DNA of 64,000 nt, taken from positions 62,001-126,000 of the forward strand of contig JBOFEG010000041.1 of NCBI GenBank assembly GCA_051647685.1, written 5' to 3'. A program made the position numbers and the translations under genes. This document shows positions 21,394 through 30,666 of the stretch, in pieces; the stretch's first letter is position 1, and every line of letters starts with the position of its first letter. The notes below the pieces were generated by a model, which was given only the letters and a program-made list of their open reading frames with translations, ran no database searches and had not been told where the DNA came from. The DNA is from CALTSX01 sp051647685. Lineage in GTDB: Bacteria; Chlamydiota; Chlamydiia; Chlamydiales; CALTSX01.

Positions 21394-22203
21394 TTATGAA
21401 CATATATACGGTTCTAAATAAGTCTTTAGGGAATCTATTTTTTCTTCTTCTTTTTCTAAATCGACAGGAAAACATCTAGCTAGTATACGGCGGTCGATCT
21501 CTTCCATACACTGTTTAGCATGCTTACTATCACTTGGAATTTCATGGCTAAAGCCATTTAGTTCTTTTAGAGCTTTAAAAAACCGTTGCGCTCCAAGTAA
21601 TTCTTGATCAGAACTCTCTCGAATTACATCTCGATCACATATATGTTTTATGGCTTTTGCAGCAGTTGAATATATAGCACCATTAACGAAAAGACTGACT
21701 CCCATAGTATTAAGAAGATGCCAACTGTGCTGCATTGATAAAACACTAATAGCCACTTGAGCGATGCTGCCAATAAGGAGTCTTCTGAACAAATTATGGT
21801 ATTGCAGTTCATAATGTTTAATGTTGCGCCTTACTAGAAATCTACACACTTCTTTATCTGTGTTATACAAATTTGAATTAATCACAATCCTCTTTAATGA
21901 TTTTACATTTACAGTGGCGCTAAACAACGAAAGTTCCTGATGTTTACCATCAGATACAACAATTTCATACTTATTCTTAAGCAGAGGTTTCATTTCACTA
22001 CGAATTTCATTTTCTAAGAGAAGTTCGCTACTTATGGCAGCAATTTTATCTTCGAGAACAGGATCCACTTCATTTTGAATTTCGTTTTCTTTTGCTACGA
22101 TTTGAGAGCTAATTGGTTTTGATGTCTCATTGTATACCCTATATAAAGAGTAGGCATAGACACCAATAATTCCAGTATTAAAAGTTGTATTAGATATTGA
22201 CAT
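21394..22203 (-). CDS. unknown protein with a bilobed hydrophobic hairpin (possible inclusion-membrane protein)
   Basis: 269 residues, unrecognised. A short hydrophobic stretch lies near the N-terminus (about 8-22). A strong two-lobed hydrophobic region spans roughly 145-185 (LLIGSIAQVAISVLS, then MGVSLFVNGAIYSTAAKA) with only about ten residues between lobes. Paired close-set helices without a signal peptide are the hallmark of chlamydial inclusion-membrane (Inc) proteins, which T3SS exports; that assignment is inference. The flanks are charged and lysine/glutamate-rich. It stands alone between tRNA-Phe and tsp. Confidence 0.6.
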   Translation of the reverse strand: MSISNTTFNTGIIGVYAYSLYRVYNETSKPISSQIVAKENEIQNEVDPVLEDKIAAISSELLLENEIRSEMKPLLKNKYEIVVSDGKHQELSLFSATVNVKSLKRIVINSNLYNTDKEVCRFLVRRNIKHYELQYHNLFRRLLIGSIAQVAISVLSMQHSWHLLNTMGVSLFVNGAIYSTAAKAIKHICDRDVIRESSDQELLGAQRFFKALKELNGFSHEIPSDSKHAKQCMEEIDRRILARCFPVDLEKEEEKIDSLKTYLEPYICS

Positions 22204-22260
22204 GATAGCCTCATTTTAATGATTTTTTAATAATTGGGGCAAAATCCTAGCAAATATAAT

Positions 22261-24165
22261 TTAATTTTGGCTATCCAAAAAAATCATATCTCGCAATATC
22301 TCTTCGCTTTCTATTGCAGCGATATCTTGTTGTTTAATTTGTTTTGCATCTAGTTTCATATTGTATTGATGAACTCGAGCTGCACTATTTTGTCGCAAAG
22401 TTGGGCGCATTTTTTGCCATTTGCTTTCGACTCCAGGTAGTAATGGAAAAAATTCCTCTTGAAAGTTTCGATACTTTCCCGGATCTGTTTCTTTAAGAAT
22501 ATCGAAATAACTGAAATCCATATGATCTCCTGGAAGTGCGAATTCGAGATAGCGCTCTCCTATGGGAAACGGGGCAAATTTCGTAGGAACGTGGATGTCA
22601 GCTTTTACACCTTCAAGCTGAGTGGATTTGCCTGATGCTGTATAGTATTTGCCAACAGTGACTTTGTAAAAGGCTTTCGAATTTTCTTCTGTGATAGTTT
22701 GGTATTGTATGGAACCTTTTCCATAGGTTCGTATGTCACCGACAACGATGACAATGCCGTAATCTTGTAGAACTTGTGCCACGATTTCAGCGGCGGAAGC
22801 GGAAGCTTTTGATGTTAACATAATAATGGGACCATCGTATAAAATACGACCATCTATATCTCTAACATACCGAATTTCGTTACCTGCATATTTTGAAATA
22901 ACGATGATTCCTTTAGGTATGAATAGTTTGGATACTTTTATGGCTTCTGATAGGAATCCACCTGAATTTTCCCTGACATCAATGATGAGTCCTTGGAGTT
23001 TCCCTTCTTTTTTTAGGGATTTAATGGCTTCTTTCAGATCTTGTTCTGCAGTCACTCCATCTCCGCTATCATAAAAAGAGGGAAGAGTAATTTTACCAAT
23101 GATTCCATCGCCGCAGGGAGATGATTTGTGGGATACTCTTTCTTCTTCTAAAGTGATTCTTTCTCTTTGTAGCGGAACTGTGATAACCTCCTTTTCATCC
23201 TCTTTCATTCGCAATACTGTGAGAGTCATCGAGCTACGAGCGGGACCTTGCATCATTTCAGCTACTTTTTCAAATGGAACATGCAGCATAGATTCACCAT
23301 TAATGGCTGTGATATAATCGCCTTTTTGTAGGATGCTCCGACTGGCTGGTGATCCATTAAAGAGATAGGAAATATAGATGCCATGTATTCCCTCTTTTAT
23401 AATAACTCCTATGCCTTCTAATTGTTTTTTTAAGGTCGTTCTAATTTCATGAGCTTCCTTCTCTGTGTAAAAAGCGCTATGGGCATCTAAGCTGTTTGCG
23501 AATGCTTTTAAAAAACAATCGCCTATATTCTTTTTTTTCTCGATTTCGCTTTGCATAGCAAATTGATATTTTTTTTCCCTATTCTCTTTTCTTTTTTGCC
23601 ACAAGTTGATAATTTTTTGTTTAATTTCGGGAGTAAGATCCGTTGTCTTTCCGTACTGCCTGGCAAATAGACATAATTCTATATAATTACGTCGTTTGAG
23701 GTCGGATAATGAATCGGCATAATCAAAAAAAAATCTTGAATCGATCTCTTTGGTATCAATACTTTCCGACTCTATAAATTGGAGCGCAAGTTCTTTTCGC
23801 ATTTCCTGTGATCGGGTAATAGCCTGATCCATCAAAATATGTATATCAAAGAAATCAGAAAGATCTCCTTTTCGCAATCGATAGATGACTTGCCATACAT
23901 GATTATCTTCTAGACGATGTAGTTGAGCGACTTCTTTTTTTAAAAAATAAGTTTTATTTAAATCAAATTGAGAGAGGTATAATTTAAACAAACGTCGCAC
24001 AATTAGTGGAGAAATAGCGCGGTGTTCTACATGGTAGTTAAGAATTTCTTGAACCACTTGACTTGGATAATCACTGGCCTCCGATTGGGTCAAGAAAAGA
24101 GTGAAAATAGGAACAAAAATTCTAACTAAAAGTATTTTTTTTTTGAACAATGGACTATACCTCAT
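22261..24165 (-). CDS. prc: tail-specific (C-terminal processing) periplasmic protease Tsp/Prc
   Basis: 634 residues with an N-terminal signal sequence, a helical N-terminal domain, a PDZ domain (about 245-330, GIGVIIKEG...GDYITAINGES), and the S41 protease core. The catalytic serine sits in KASASAAEIVAQ and the lysine in RTYGKGSIQ, the Ser/Lys dyad of the family. It degrades or trims envelope proteins from exposed C-termini. Chlamydia has the same gene next to rpsL. It is divergent from the str operon with about 200 bases between. Confidence 0.93.
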   Translation of the reverse strand: MRYSPLFKKKILLVRIFVPIFTLFLTQSEASDYPSQVVQEILNYHVEHRAISPLIVRRLFKLYLSQFDLNKTYFLKKEVAQLHRLEDNHVWQVIYRLRKGDLSDFFDIHILMDQAITRSQEMRKELALQFIESESIDTKEIDSRFFFDYADSLSDLKRRNYIELCLFARQYGKTTDLTPEIKQKIINLWQKRKENREKKYQFAMQSEIEKKKNIGDCFLKAFANSLDAHSAFYTEKEAHEIRTTLKKQLEGIGVIIKEGIHGIYISYLFNGSPASRSILQKGDYITAINGESMLHVPFEKVAEMMQGPARSSMTLTVLRMKEDEKEVITVPLQRERITLEEERVSHKSSPCGDGIIGKITLPSFYDSGDGVTAEQDLKEAIKSLKKEGKLQGLIIDVRENSGGFLSEAIKVSKLFIPKGIIVISKYAGNEIRYVRDIDGRILYDGPIIMLTSKASASAAEIVAQVLQDYGIVIVVGDIRTYGKGSIQYQTITEENSKAFYKVTVGKYYTASGKSTQLEGVKADIHVPTKFAPFPIGERYLEFALPGDHMDFSYFDILKETDPGKYRNFQEEFFPLLPGVESKWQKMRPTLRQNSAARVHQYNMKLDAKQIKQQDIAAIESEEILRDMIFLDSQN

Positions 24166-24270
24166 GCCTTATAAAGGTAAATTTTTTATTGTTGCATCCA
24201 ATAAATAGATTTAAAAAATAGATCTCAGTCGTATTTATTTCTTTAGAGAGATTAGGTGCTGATTTCTCTA

Positions 24271-24326
24271 TTGATATTTTTCTGCATATTGCTTTACACT
24301 ATCTCAATCATGTTAAATGTGTAAAG
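24271..24326 (+). promoter_or_regulatory. candidate str-operon promoter with overlapping inverted repeat
   Basis: TTGATA (24271-24276) and TACACT (24295-24300) with an 18-base spacer make a plausible promoter for rpsL. A perfect 8-bp inverted repeat, CTTTACAC (24292-24299) and GTGTAAAG (24319-24326), covers the -10 and the expected start of transcription. It could be an operator or a leader hairpin. No regulator can be named. Confidence 0.4.
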
Positions 24327-24373
24327 TATAGAAAAGCTTCTATAAAAATTTAAGTCAAGGAGATCGGCCAAGG

Positions 24374-24745
24374 ATGCCTACTATCAACCAACTTTTGAAA
24401 AACGGGCGAAAACCAAAAAAAGTTAAAAAGAAATCCCCCGCATTACAAAGATGTCCGCAAAGACGGGGTGTTTGTCTGCAGGTTAAGACCAAAACTCCGA
24501 AAAAACCTAACTCAGCCCTTAGAAAAGTAGCTTGGGTTCGATTATCTAACAAACAAGAGGTCATTGCCTACATCGGTGGAGAAGGGCACAATCTTCAAGA
24601 GCACAGCATTGTTTTAGTTCGCGGTGGTCGGGTCAAAGATCTACCAGGGGTGCGGTATCACATCGTACGCGGAGCACTCGATTGTGCTGCTGTAAAAGAT
24701 CGCAAAAAAAGCCGTTCCAAATATGGCGCCAAACGGCCTAAGTAA
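24374..24745 (+). CDS. rpsL: 30S ribosomal protein S12
   Basis: 123 residues of typical length. Begins MPTINQLLKNGRK and contains the decoding-centre segments TKTPKKPNSALRK and the conserved GGRVKDLPGVRYH. The first is the region where streptomycin-resistance changes occur; K42 in the KTPKKPNSA stretch is wild type. A good AAGGAG ribosome site precedes the ATG. It leads the rpsL-rpsG-fusA-rpsJ operon. Confidence 0.98.
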   Translation: MPTINQLLKNGRKPKKVKKKSPALQRCPQRRGVCLQVKTKTPKKPNSALRKVAWVRLSNKQEVIAYIGGEGHNLQEHSIVLVRGGRVKDLPGVRYHIVRGALDCAAVKDRKKSRSKYGAKRPK

Positions 24746-24763
24746 ACACACTGAAGGAAAATT

Positions 24764-25237
24764 ATGGGAAGACGACGACACGCAACAAAGAGAACTATTG
24801 CTCCTGATTCAGTTTATCAAAGTGAATTAATCACAAAATTCATTAATAAGGTGATGATTCAAGGAAAAAAATCTACTGCCCGCAAAATTGTTTATGAGGC
24901 TATAGATAAATTTACAAAAAATGTAAATGAAGAAGATCCCATTTCAGCTTTGAATATGGCATTTAACAATGCAAGGCCTTATTTGGAAGTGAAATCTAGA
25001 AGAATTGGCGGAGCTACTTATCAAGTGCCTATTGAAATCCCTCCCGACAGGCAAAATGCACTGGTTATGAAATGGATCATTCAATATTCCAGAGCAAAAC
25101 CGGGAAAGGCTATGCAAGAGAGTTTGGCAATTGAGCTCACCGACTGTTACAAGAATCAAGGATCGACAATAAAGAAGAAAGAAGATACCCATCGAATGGC
25201 TGAAGCCAATAAAGCATTTTCGCACTATAAATGGTAA
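24764..25237 (+). CDS. rpsG: 30S ribosomal protein S7
   Basis: 157 residues beginning MGRRRHATKR, with the core RRIGGATYQVPIEI and the C-terminal helical part ending HRMAEANKAFSHYKW. S7 organises the 3' domain of 16S rRNA. A GAAGGA ribosome site lies before the ATG, 18 bases after rpsL. Length and order are standard for the str operon. Confidence 0.97.
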   Translation: MGRRRHATKRTIAPDSVYQSELITKFINKVMIQGKKSTARKIVYEAIDKFTKNVNEEDPISALNMAFNNARPYLEVKSRRIGGATYQVPIEIPPDRQNALVMKWIIQYSRAKPGKAMQESLAIELTDCYKNQGSTIKKKEDTHRMAEANKAFSHYKW

Positions 25238-25247
25238 TAACTCGACT

Positions 25248-27365
25248 ATGACTGATATGACTGAAGTAACGCCCGACCAAAAACAATTAAACACAAATCA
25301 AATACGATTACAGAAAATTCGTAACATTGGAATTATGGCTCATATTGACGCCGGTAAGACAACGGTTACAGAACGCATTCTATATTATTGCGGTAAAGTT
25401 CATAAAATTGGAGAAGTTCACGAGGGAGCTGCCACCACTGATTTTATGCCACAAGAACAAGAACGCGGGATTACTATTGCTTCGGCGGCTGTGTCAGTTA
25501 CTTGGAAAGATCATAAGATAGGCATTATTGATACACCTGGTCACGTGGATTTTACTATTGAAGTGGAGCGATCTCTTCGAGTTCTCGATGGCGCTATTGC
25601 GGTATTTAGCGCGGTAGATGGAGTTCAGCCGCAATCAGAAACGGTTTGGCGGCAAGCCGATCGATACAAAGTTCCTAGAATTGCATTTATTAATAAGATG
25701 GATCGCGTTGGAGCGGATTACTTCTATTGTATAGATAGCATGAAAGACAAATTAGGCGCACATGCGATTGCACTGCAGTGTCCTATTGGGTCTGAAGGAG
25801 AGTTTAAAGGGATCGTAGATCTAGTTTCTATGAAAGCCTATTTGTTTAAAGAAGAAACTCTCGGAGCGGAATATGATATCTCTCCGATTCCGGATGACTT
25901 ACAAGAAAAATGTAATGAATTGAGAGCTACTTTGCTCGAAGAACTTGCCATGTTAGAAGAGTCGTTTATGGAAAAGTTCTTAAATAATCCAGATACCCTA
26001 ACAGAGAAAGATATTAATACAGTCATTCGTAAGGGAGTTATTGAAAATGCGATTTATCCGGTTTTATGTGGTTCAGCTTTTAAAAATAAAGGTGTGCAAC
26101 CGCTATTAGATGCAGTAATTAGCTGGATGCCATCCCCCCTTGATCGTGGAGCTACAAAAGCCCATAGACTTGACAAAGATGAAACGGAAATCAGTTTAGA
26201 ACCAAGTGATGACGCTCCTCTGTCTGCTCTCGCTTTTAAAATTGTAACTGATCCCTATGTTGGAAAACTTACTTTTCTACGTATCTATTCTGGGATTTTA
26301 CAAAAAGGTGTCTCCATCTTAAACTCTTCCAAAGATAAGAAAGAGCGTATCTCTCGGCTGCTTGAAATTCAAGCGAACCAAAGAATTGATCACGATAGTT
26401 TTTCGACCGGTGATATCGTTGGATGTATTGGCTTAAAAAATACGACAACTGGTGATACTCTCTCTAGTATTGATTTTCCCGTTATTTTAGAAAAAATCGA
26501 ATTCCCAGAGCCTGTTATCTCTATGGCGATTGAGCCAAAGTCTAAGGCTGACCGAGAAAAGCTGGCGGCAGCGTTGAGCTCTTTATCGGAAGAAGATCCC
26601 TCTTTTCGCGTAACGACGAATCAAGAGACTGGACAAACTATTATCTCTGGTATGGGAGAACTGCATCTAGAAATTTTGAAAGATCGAATGATGCGAGAAT
26701 TTAAGGTCGATGCCAATGTCGGTAAACCAGAAGTTTCTTATAAAGAAACTATTACTGTACCTGCCGAGGCAGAAGTTAAATATGCAAAGCAAACCGGTGG
26801 ACGTGGTCAGTATGCTCATGTCGTGGTTAAGATGTATCCAAGTGAAAAAGGACAAGGCAATATCATCCTTAATAAAATTGTCGGCGGAGTGATTCCAAAA
26901 GAATATATATCTCCGACAATAAAAGGAATTGAAGACGGGCTACAGACAGGAGTCCTTGCTGGATATAATCTCGTCGATGTCACTACAGAAATTACTTTTG
27001 GTTCGTACCACGAAGTGGATTCCAGTGAGAATTCCTTTAAAATATGTGGATCTATGGTCGCAAAAGCAGCTGCCAAAAAGGCACATCCAATTATTTTAGA
27101 ACCAATTATGAAAGTGGTGGTAACTTCTCCTGAAGAATCGCTCGGAGATGTTATGGGAGATATTAACCGACGTCGAGGAAGAATTCTCAATCAAAATAAC
27201 ATTAGAAATATTGTTGTACTTGAATGTGAGGTTCCTTTAAGTGAGCTATTTGGTTATTCTACACAATTAAGATCTCTATCTTCAGGAAGAGCTTCTTATA
27301 CGATGTCGCCAAGTCATTTTGAAAAGGTACCGCAAAAAATCCAAGAAGAAATCATTAAAAAATAA
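25248..27365 (+). CDS. fusA: elongation factor G
   Basis: 705 residues, translocase GTPase. G1 AHIDAGKTT near 31-39, the switch region RGITIASAA, G3 DTPGHVDFT, G4 NKMDR, and domain IV/V signatures (RGQYAHV, GSYHEVDSSE, EPIMKVVVTSP) are all present. Length is normal. Ten bases separate it from rpsG. A second ATG two codons in (25254) is possible; the choice changes little. Confidence 0.98.
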   Translation: MTDMTEVTPDQKQLNTNQIRLQKIRNIGIMAHIDAGKTTVTERILYYCGKVHKIGEVHEGAATTDFMPQEQERGITIASAAVSVTWKDHKIGIIDTPGHVDFTIEVERSLRVLDGAIAVFSAVDGVQPQSETVWRQADRYKVPRIAFINKMDRVGADYFYCIDSMKDKLGAHAIALQCPIGSEGEFKGIVDLVSMKAYLFKEETLGAEYDISPIPDDLQEKCNELRATLLEELAMLEESFMEKFLNNPDTLTEKDINTVIRKGVIENAIYPVLCGSAFKNKGVQPLLDAVISWMPSPLDRGATKAHRLDKDETEISLEPSDDAPLSALAFKIVTDPYVGKLTFLRIYSGILQKGVSILNSSKDKKERISRLLEIQANQRIDHDSFSTGDIVGCIGLKNTTTGDTLSSIDFPVILEKIEFPEPVISMAIEPKSKADREKLAAALSSLSEEDPSFRVTTNQETGQTIISGMGELHLEILKDRMMREFKVDANVGKPEVSYKETITVPAEAEVKYAKQTGGRGQYAHVVVKMYPSEKGQGNIILNKIVGGVIPKEYISPTIKGIEDGLQTGVLAGYNLVDVTTEITFGSYHEVDSSENSFKICGSMVAKAAAKKAHPIILEPIMKVVVTSPEESLGDVMGDINRRRGRILNQNNIRNIVVLECEVPLSELFGYSTQLRSLSSGRASYTMSPSHFEKVPQKIQEEIIKK

Positions 27366-27376
27366 AGAGTAATTGT

Positions 27377-27697
27377 ATGGCCAAACAACAACAGTTAAAA
27401 AAGATTCGAATTCGTTTAAAAGGATATGACAAAAGACTTCTCGATCAAGCGGTCAGTGATATCGTCGAAACAGCAAAGAAAACTGGCGCTGTAACTATAG
27501 GACCTATTCCCCTTCCAACTAATAAGATCATCTATACAGTGCTCCGGTCGCCTCACGTAGATAGAAAGTCTCGCGAACAGTTTGCTATGCATACGCATAA
27601 TCGACTGCTCGATATTTTAAATCCTACCCCAACTACTATCGATGAACTTAAAGTTCTTCCTGTCGCTCCTGGAGTAGATATTACAATAAAAGCCTAA
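27377..27697 (+). CDS. rpsJ: 30S ribosomal protein S10
   Basis: 106 residues with the S10 core RIRLKGYDKRLLDQAV, GPIPLPTNK and the C-terminal LLDILNPTPTTIDEL segment. S10 is also NusE, part of the transcription antitermination complex. Placement directly after fusA, without tufA between, follows Chlamydia. The T-rich bases after the stop do not form a convincing hairpin. Confidence 0.97.
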   Translation: MAKQQQLKKIRIRLKGYDKRLLDQAVSDIVETAKKTGAVTIGPIPLPTNKIIYTVLRSPHVDRKSREQFAMHTHNRLLDILNPTPTTIDELKVLPVAPGVDITIKA

Positions 27698-27714
27698 AAG
27701 TATTTTTTTTTATT

Positions 27715-28074
27715 TTAGTATTCCGGAATGCTTTGATAATAATAGAGAGAGTCATAAGATGGTGGGATTGTAGTTCGAATCCTTTTATTCACTATTTTCT
27801 TGTCGCGCACTAAAAAATAATATTTTTTTTGTACTATAGATTCCTTGCCTATAAACCATCTTTCTAAATATTCATATTCATACAATTCTCGCCCTATAGA
27901 GAATATCTGAAATGGCTGGCCATAAAGATCAACTACACTGTCTATCGAATCGCCGATTGCAATTTTTCCAAAGGCACATTCTGTAAATACATTTTGTCTA
28001 GCTGTATAACAACTAGAAAATAGAGATAATATCGATATAACTGTACAAATGAATCGAAGACGCATACTGCTCAT
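27715..28074 (-). CDS. small predicted outer-membrane lipoprotein, BamE/SmpA-like
   Basis: 119 residues. A signal peptide with lipobox SLFSSC puts the lipidated cysteine at about residue 22. The mature part contains AIGDSIDSVVDLYGQP followed by a beta-strand-rich tail (YEYLERWFIG, KKYYFLVRDKKI), which recalls the compact BamE/SmpA fold (a DS..V...GxP motif then strands). I infer a role in the envelope but cannot assign BamE with certainty. Start could also be the third codon (28065). It is convergent with rpsJ, 17 bases apart. Confidence 0.6.
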   Translation of the reverse strand: MSSMRLRFICTVISILSLFSSCYTARQNVFTECAFGKIAIGDSIDSVVDLYGQPFQIFSIGRELYEYEYLERWFIGKESIVQKKYYFLVRDKKIVNKRIRTTIPPSYDSLYYYQSIPEY

Positions 28075-28149
28075 TTTCTTTTTATAGATATATTTTTCTA
28101 TATCATGAACAATATACTTTATGCGATGAAAAATTGATTTATAAAGAAA

Positions 28150-28362
28150 TCATCTATGATTAGTATTAGTAGAATTTCTATCCGGTTCTCTTCTATTGTT
28201 ATTGTTTATATCTGTATTTCGATCTGATATAGAATTATTAGAGTGTACAGTTCTCACTCGCTGAATTTCTCTTTCAAGTTCTCTGTCTGCTGCTATTATT
28301 TGATTTAATGTTGTTACACTAAAAACAATATACATTGTGACGATTAATTTATTATATTTCAT
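28150..28362 (-). CDS. small secreted Asn-rich protein, unknown
   Basis: About 70 residues from ATG 28362 (the frame is open to 28386). A hydrophobic signal (KLIVTMYIVFSVTTL) ends in a plausible signal peptidase site IIAA-D. The short mature part is a charged helix (RELEREIQRVRT) and an Asn/Arg-rich tail with no structure I recognise. It shares this layout with the broken copy at 28466-28654, so the two look like diverged paralogues. Function unknown. Confidence 0.5.
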   Translation of the reverse strand: MKYNKLIVTMYIVFSVTTLNQIIAADRELEREIQRVRTVHSNNSISDRNTDINNNNRREPDRNSTNTNHR

Positions 28363-28465
28363 AATTTCCGTGATATATATCTCCACTAATAATTCCTTGT
28401 TCTAAATCAGGAATCACTCCCTAAACCCTATGATAGACGACAGTTAATAAGACACTATATTTATA

Positions 28466-28654
28466 TCATTTATTATTAGAATTTTGTGATATATTTGGAT
28501 TAGGTTGTCTATAGTCATTATTATTCTTGTTTAGCTGATCCATAAGTGCTCCAAGTTCTTTTTCGCGAGTATCACTTTTTGGTTGCCGATCTTGAGCGAA
28601 TAATTAACTCGTTAATAAGGTCATGGCAAACAAGACGAATTTGCTTCTATTCAT
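28466..28654 (-). pseudogene. broken small secreted Asn-rich protein with an in-frame stop
   Basis: Read from ATG 28654 the minus strand gives a signal-peptide start MNRSKFVLFAMTLLTS, then TAA at codon 17 (28604-28606). It continues in the same frame as LFAQDRQPKSDTREKEL, a helical stretch, and an Asn-rich end closing at TGA 28466. The layout matches the intact gene at 28150-28362. A single point change would restore 62 residues, so this is either a recent nonsense mutation or a sequencing error. Confidence 0.6.
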
Positions 28655-28725
28655 ATTATTTCTATATTTTAAATTTATTTTTTTTATAATAGAGGGCTGG
28701 TTAATTTTTGTATAGAGGGTGTCAT

Positions 28726-29853
28726 TCAAAACATGAATCTTCTAGTGTAAATGCTTTGCAGTATTCCGAGAGCTGTCATAGTAGATATAATGGATGTTCC
28801 TCCATATGTGATTAATAATAGTGGAACGCCGGTAATAGGGAAACAGCCACTCATCATTCCTATGTTTACGACGACGTGTACAGATAGATAAACTGCAATT
28901 CCTCCTGCTAAAAATCTGCCAAAGGAATCTTTAGCAACAGCTACTACTTGGAAAGCGAGATAGATCAGTGCAACATAGATAGCAAGTAAAGTATAAGCAC
29001 CAAGTGTACCAAATTCCTCAGTAAATGCGGGAAACACGGAATCTGTAGTGGATGTTGGCAAGAATTGCCTCCCTGTGAAGGTGCTTTTCCGAAAACCTTT
29101 CCCAAGTCCCCTTCCTAGTGCAATCGCAGTTTGTGCTGCAATTTGGTGATGCGTATGGGGGTTTAATCGTTCAAATTGATAGTCGCGAATGATGCGAGTG
29201 GCATAAGGACGAATAGCTTCATGGGAAAAAATTCCTAAGAAAATACCAACAACAAAAAATATAAGAATCCCTGCAAAAGAAGTTGATACGAGAAAAATAA
29301 GGCGATTTACATTCCCAAAATAAAACATAATTAATGTAATTGGACATAAGACAAGAGCAGTACCGAGATCTGGTTGTTTTACAATTAAAAGAAAAGGAAG
29401 GAGGGAAATAAGACAGGCGCAAAAGGTAGGAAAAAAAAGATGAATATCTTTGGATCTTCTCTCTAAATACCAGCTTAGCGCAAGAACAACACTGAGTTTT
29501 GCATATTCAGAGGGTTGGAAAGCAAAGGATAAAAAAGGAATACGATACCAGCGGCGCACATTCTGAATGGGATTTGTGAAGAACAATCCGACAAGAAGAA
29601 AAATCATTCCAAGATAGAGAATCCATGCCCATTCTCTAAGTTTTTGATAATCTAACACCGCACACAATATGAAAGCAACCCATCCAAAGATAAAGAATTG
29701 TATTTGACTCTTTACTAGTGGTGTTAACAAGGTTTCTTCTTGTATATCATGAGAAGAAGTTGCCGATATGATTGTCATACTAATTATCATTAAAACCGCA
29801 ATGACAAAAAGTAGCCGAAAGTCTATACGGCGTAAATATTTTGTATCCCACAT
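28726..29853 (-). CDS. rodA: rod-shape peptidoglycan polymerase RodA (SEDS family)
   Basis: 375-residue polytopic SEDS protein with about ten hydrophobic helices. Conserved segments include FQPSEYAKL, KQPDLGTALV, a large extracellular loop with GLGKGFRKS, FPAFTEEFG, and the C-terminal GVPLLLITYGGTSI. SEDS proteins are glycosyltransferases that polymerise lipid II with a partner PBP; chlamydiae use them for a division-ring peptidoglycan. Divergent from birA, with about 50 bases between, as in Chlamydia. Confidence 0.93.
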   Translation of the reverse strand: MWDTKYLRRIDFRLLFVIAVLMIISMTIISATSSHDIQEETLLTPLVKSQIQFFIFGWVAFILCAVLDYQKLREWAWILYLGMIFLLVGLFFTNPIQNVRRWYRIPFLSFAFQPSEYAKLSVVLALSWYLERRSKDIHLFFPTFCACLISLLPFLLIVKQPDLGTALVLCPITLIMFYFGNVNRLIFLVSTSFAGILIFFVVGIFLGIFSHEAIRPYATRIIRDYQFERLNPHTHHQIAAQTAIALGRGLGKGFRKSTFTGRQFLPTSTTDSVFPAFTEEFGTLGAYTLLAIYVALIYLAFQVVAVAKDSFGRFLAGGIAVYLSVHVVVNIGMMSGCFPITGVPLLLITYGGTSIISTMTALGILQSIYTRRFMF

Positions 29854-29904
29854 AAGATAGTCGTTAAATAATATAAGCTTTACGATAAAATATTCGTGAA
29901 ATAG

Positions 29905-30666
29905 ATGGTAGATGCAATGGGTAAATATAAAAAGTCTTTGGTTTTGCTAGAGAGTGTCGACTCTACTAATGATTGGGCTCGCGCAAATCTCTCGAGTTTT
30001 TGTAACCAAAGCTTTACAACTGTTCAAGCCATGCAACAAACCCGAGGGAAAGGAATCTCAGGGGCCTGGCATTCTCCAGCGAACGTAGGGATGTATAGTA
30101 GTTATGTCACATTTGAACTAAGCAACGTAGATTTGAGTCTTATTGCCTACATTGCGGCTACGTCTATTTTGCAGATACTCGATGAAATGGGGTTAACTGC
30201 TCAAGTCAAATGGCCTAATGATATTCTTATCTCAGGTAGAAAAATTGGTGGCGTGCTTTGCGAAACGGCCTCGCATGGAGAGAAAACAGCTGTTATTTTA
30301 GGGATTGGTATGAATATAAATACAGAGCGGGAAGAGCTGGATAGAATTGATCAACCCGCAACTTCTCTTTTTCTAGAGAGCGACTCTATGTATTGTCCTG
30401 CAGAAATTGCAGATCGACTCAGTGATCGTCTCATGGCAAATTGTGATGGATATCTGCAGTGGGGTTTTACTCCCTTCCATTCTTTTTTAGAGAATCGCTT
30501 GGCCTACATTGGAGAATTTGTTCAGTTTACCACTTCTACTCAATCGATTTCTGGAAAAGTAATTGGAATTGCCATCGATGGCGCATTGCAATTACAAATA
30601 TCTACCGGAGAAATTCTTGCTCTTTATAGTGGACGAATTAAGGCTTTGCCTCGCGGATCTCTGTGA
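29905..30666 (+). CDS. birA: biotin--[acetyl-CoA-carboxylase] ligase
   Basis: 253 residues, single catalytic BirA domain without the N-terminal DNA-binding helix-turn-helix, so it is a ligase and not a repressor. Motifs: STNDWAR near the start, the biotinyl-AMP loop QTRGKGISGAWHSP (a variant of GRGRRGRxWxSP), KWPNDILI, GRKIGGVLCE, and GIGMNIN. It attaches biotin to the carrier protein of acetyl-CoA carboxylase. Start may instead be ATG 29917. The 3' end overlaps the convergent NifU-like gene by 29 bases. Confidence 0.9.
   Translation: MVDAMGKYKKSLVLLESVDSTNDWARANLSSFCNQSFTTVQAMQQTRGKGISGAWHSPANVGMYSSYVTFELSNVDLSLIAYIAATSILQILDEMGLTAQVKWPNDILISGRKIGGVLCETASHGEKTAVILGIGMNINTEREELDRIDQPATSLFLESDSMYCPAEIADRLSDRLMANCDGYLQWGFTPFHSFLENRLAYIGEFVQFTTSTQSISGKVIGIAIDGALQLQISTGEILALYSGRIKALPRGSL

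Noticed and set aside
27698..27714. Terminator after rpsJ
   Set aside because: The T-rich stretch has only a weak CTAAAA/TTTTAG stem with no GC pairs beyond the first, too poor to call.
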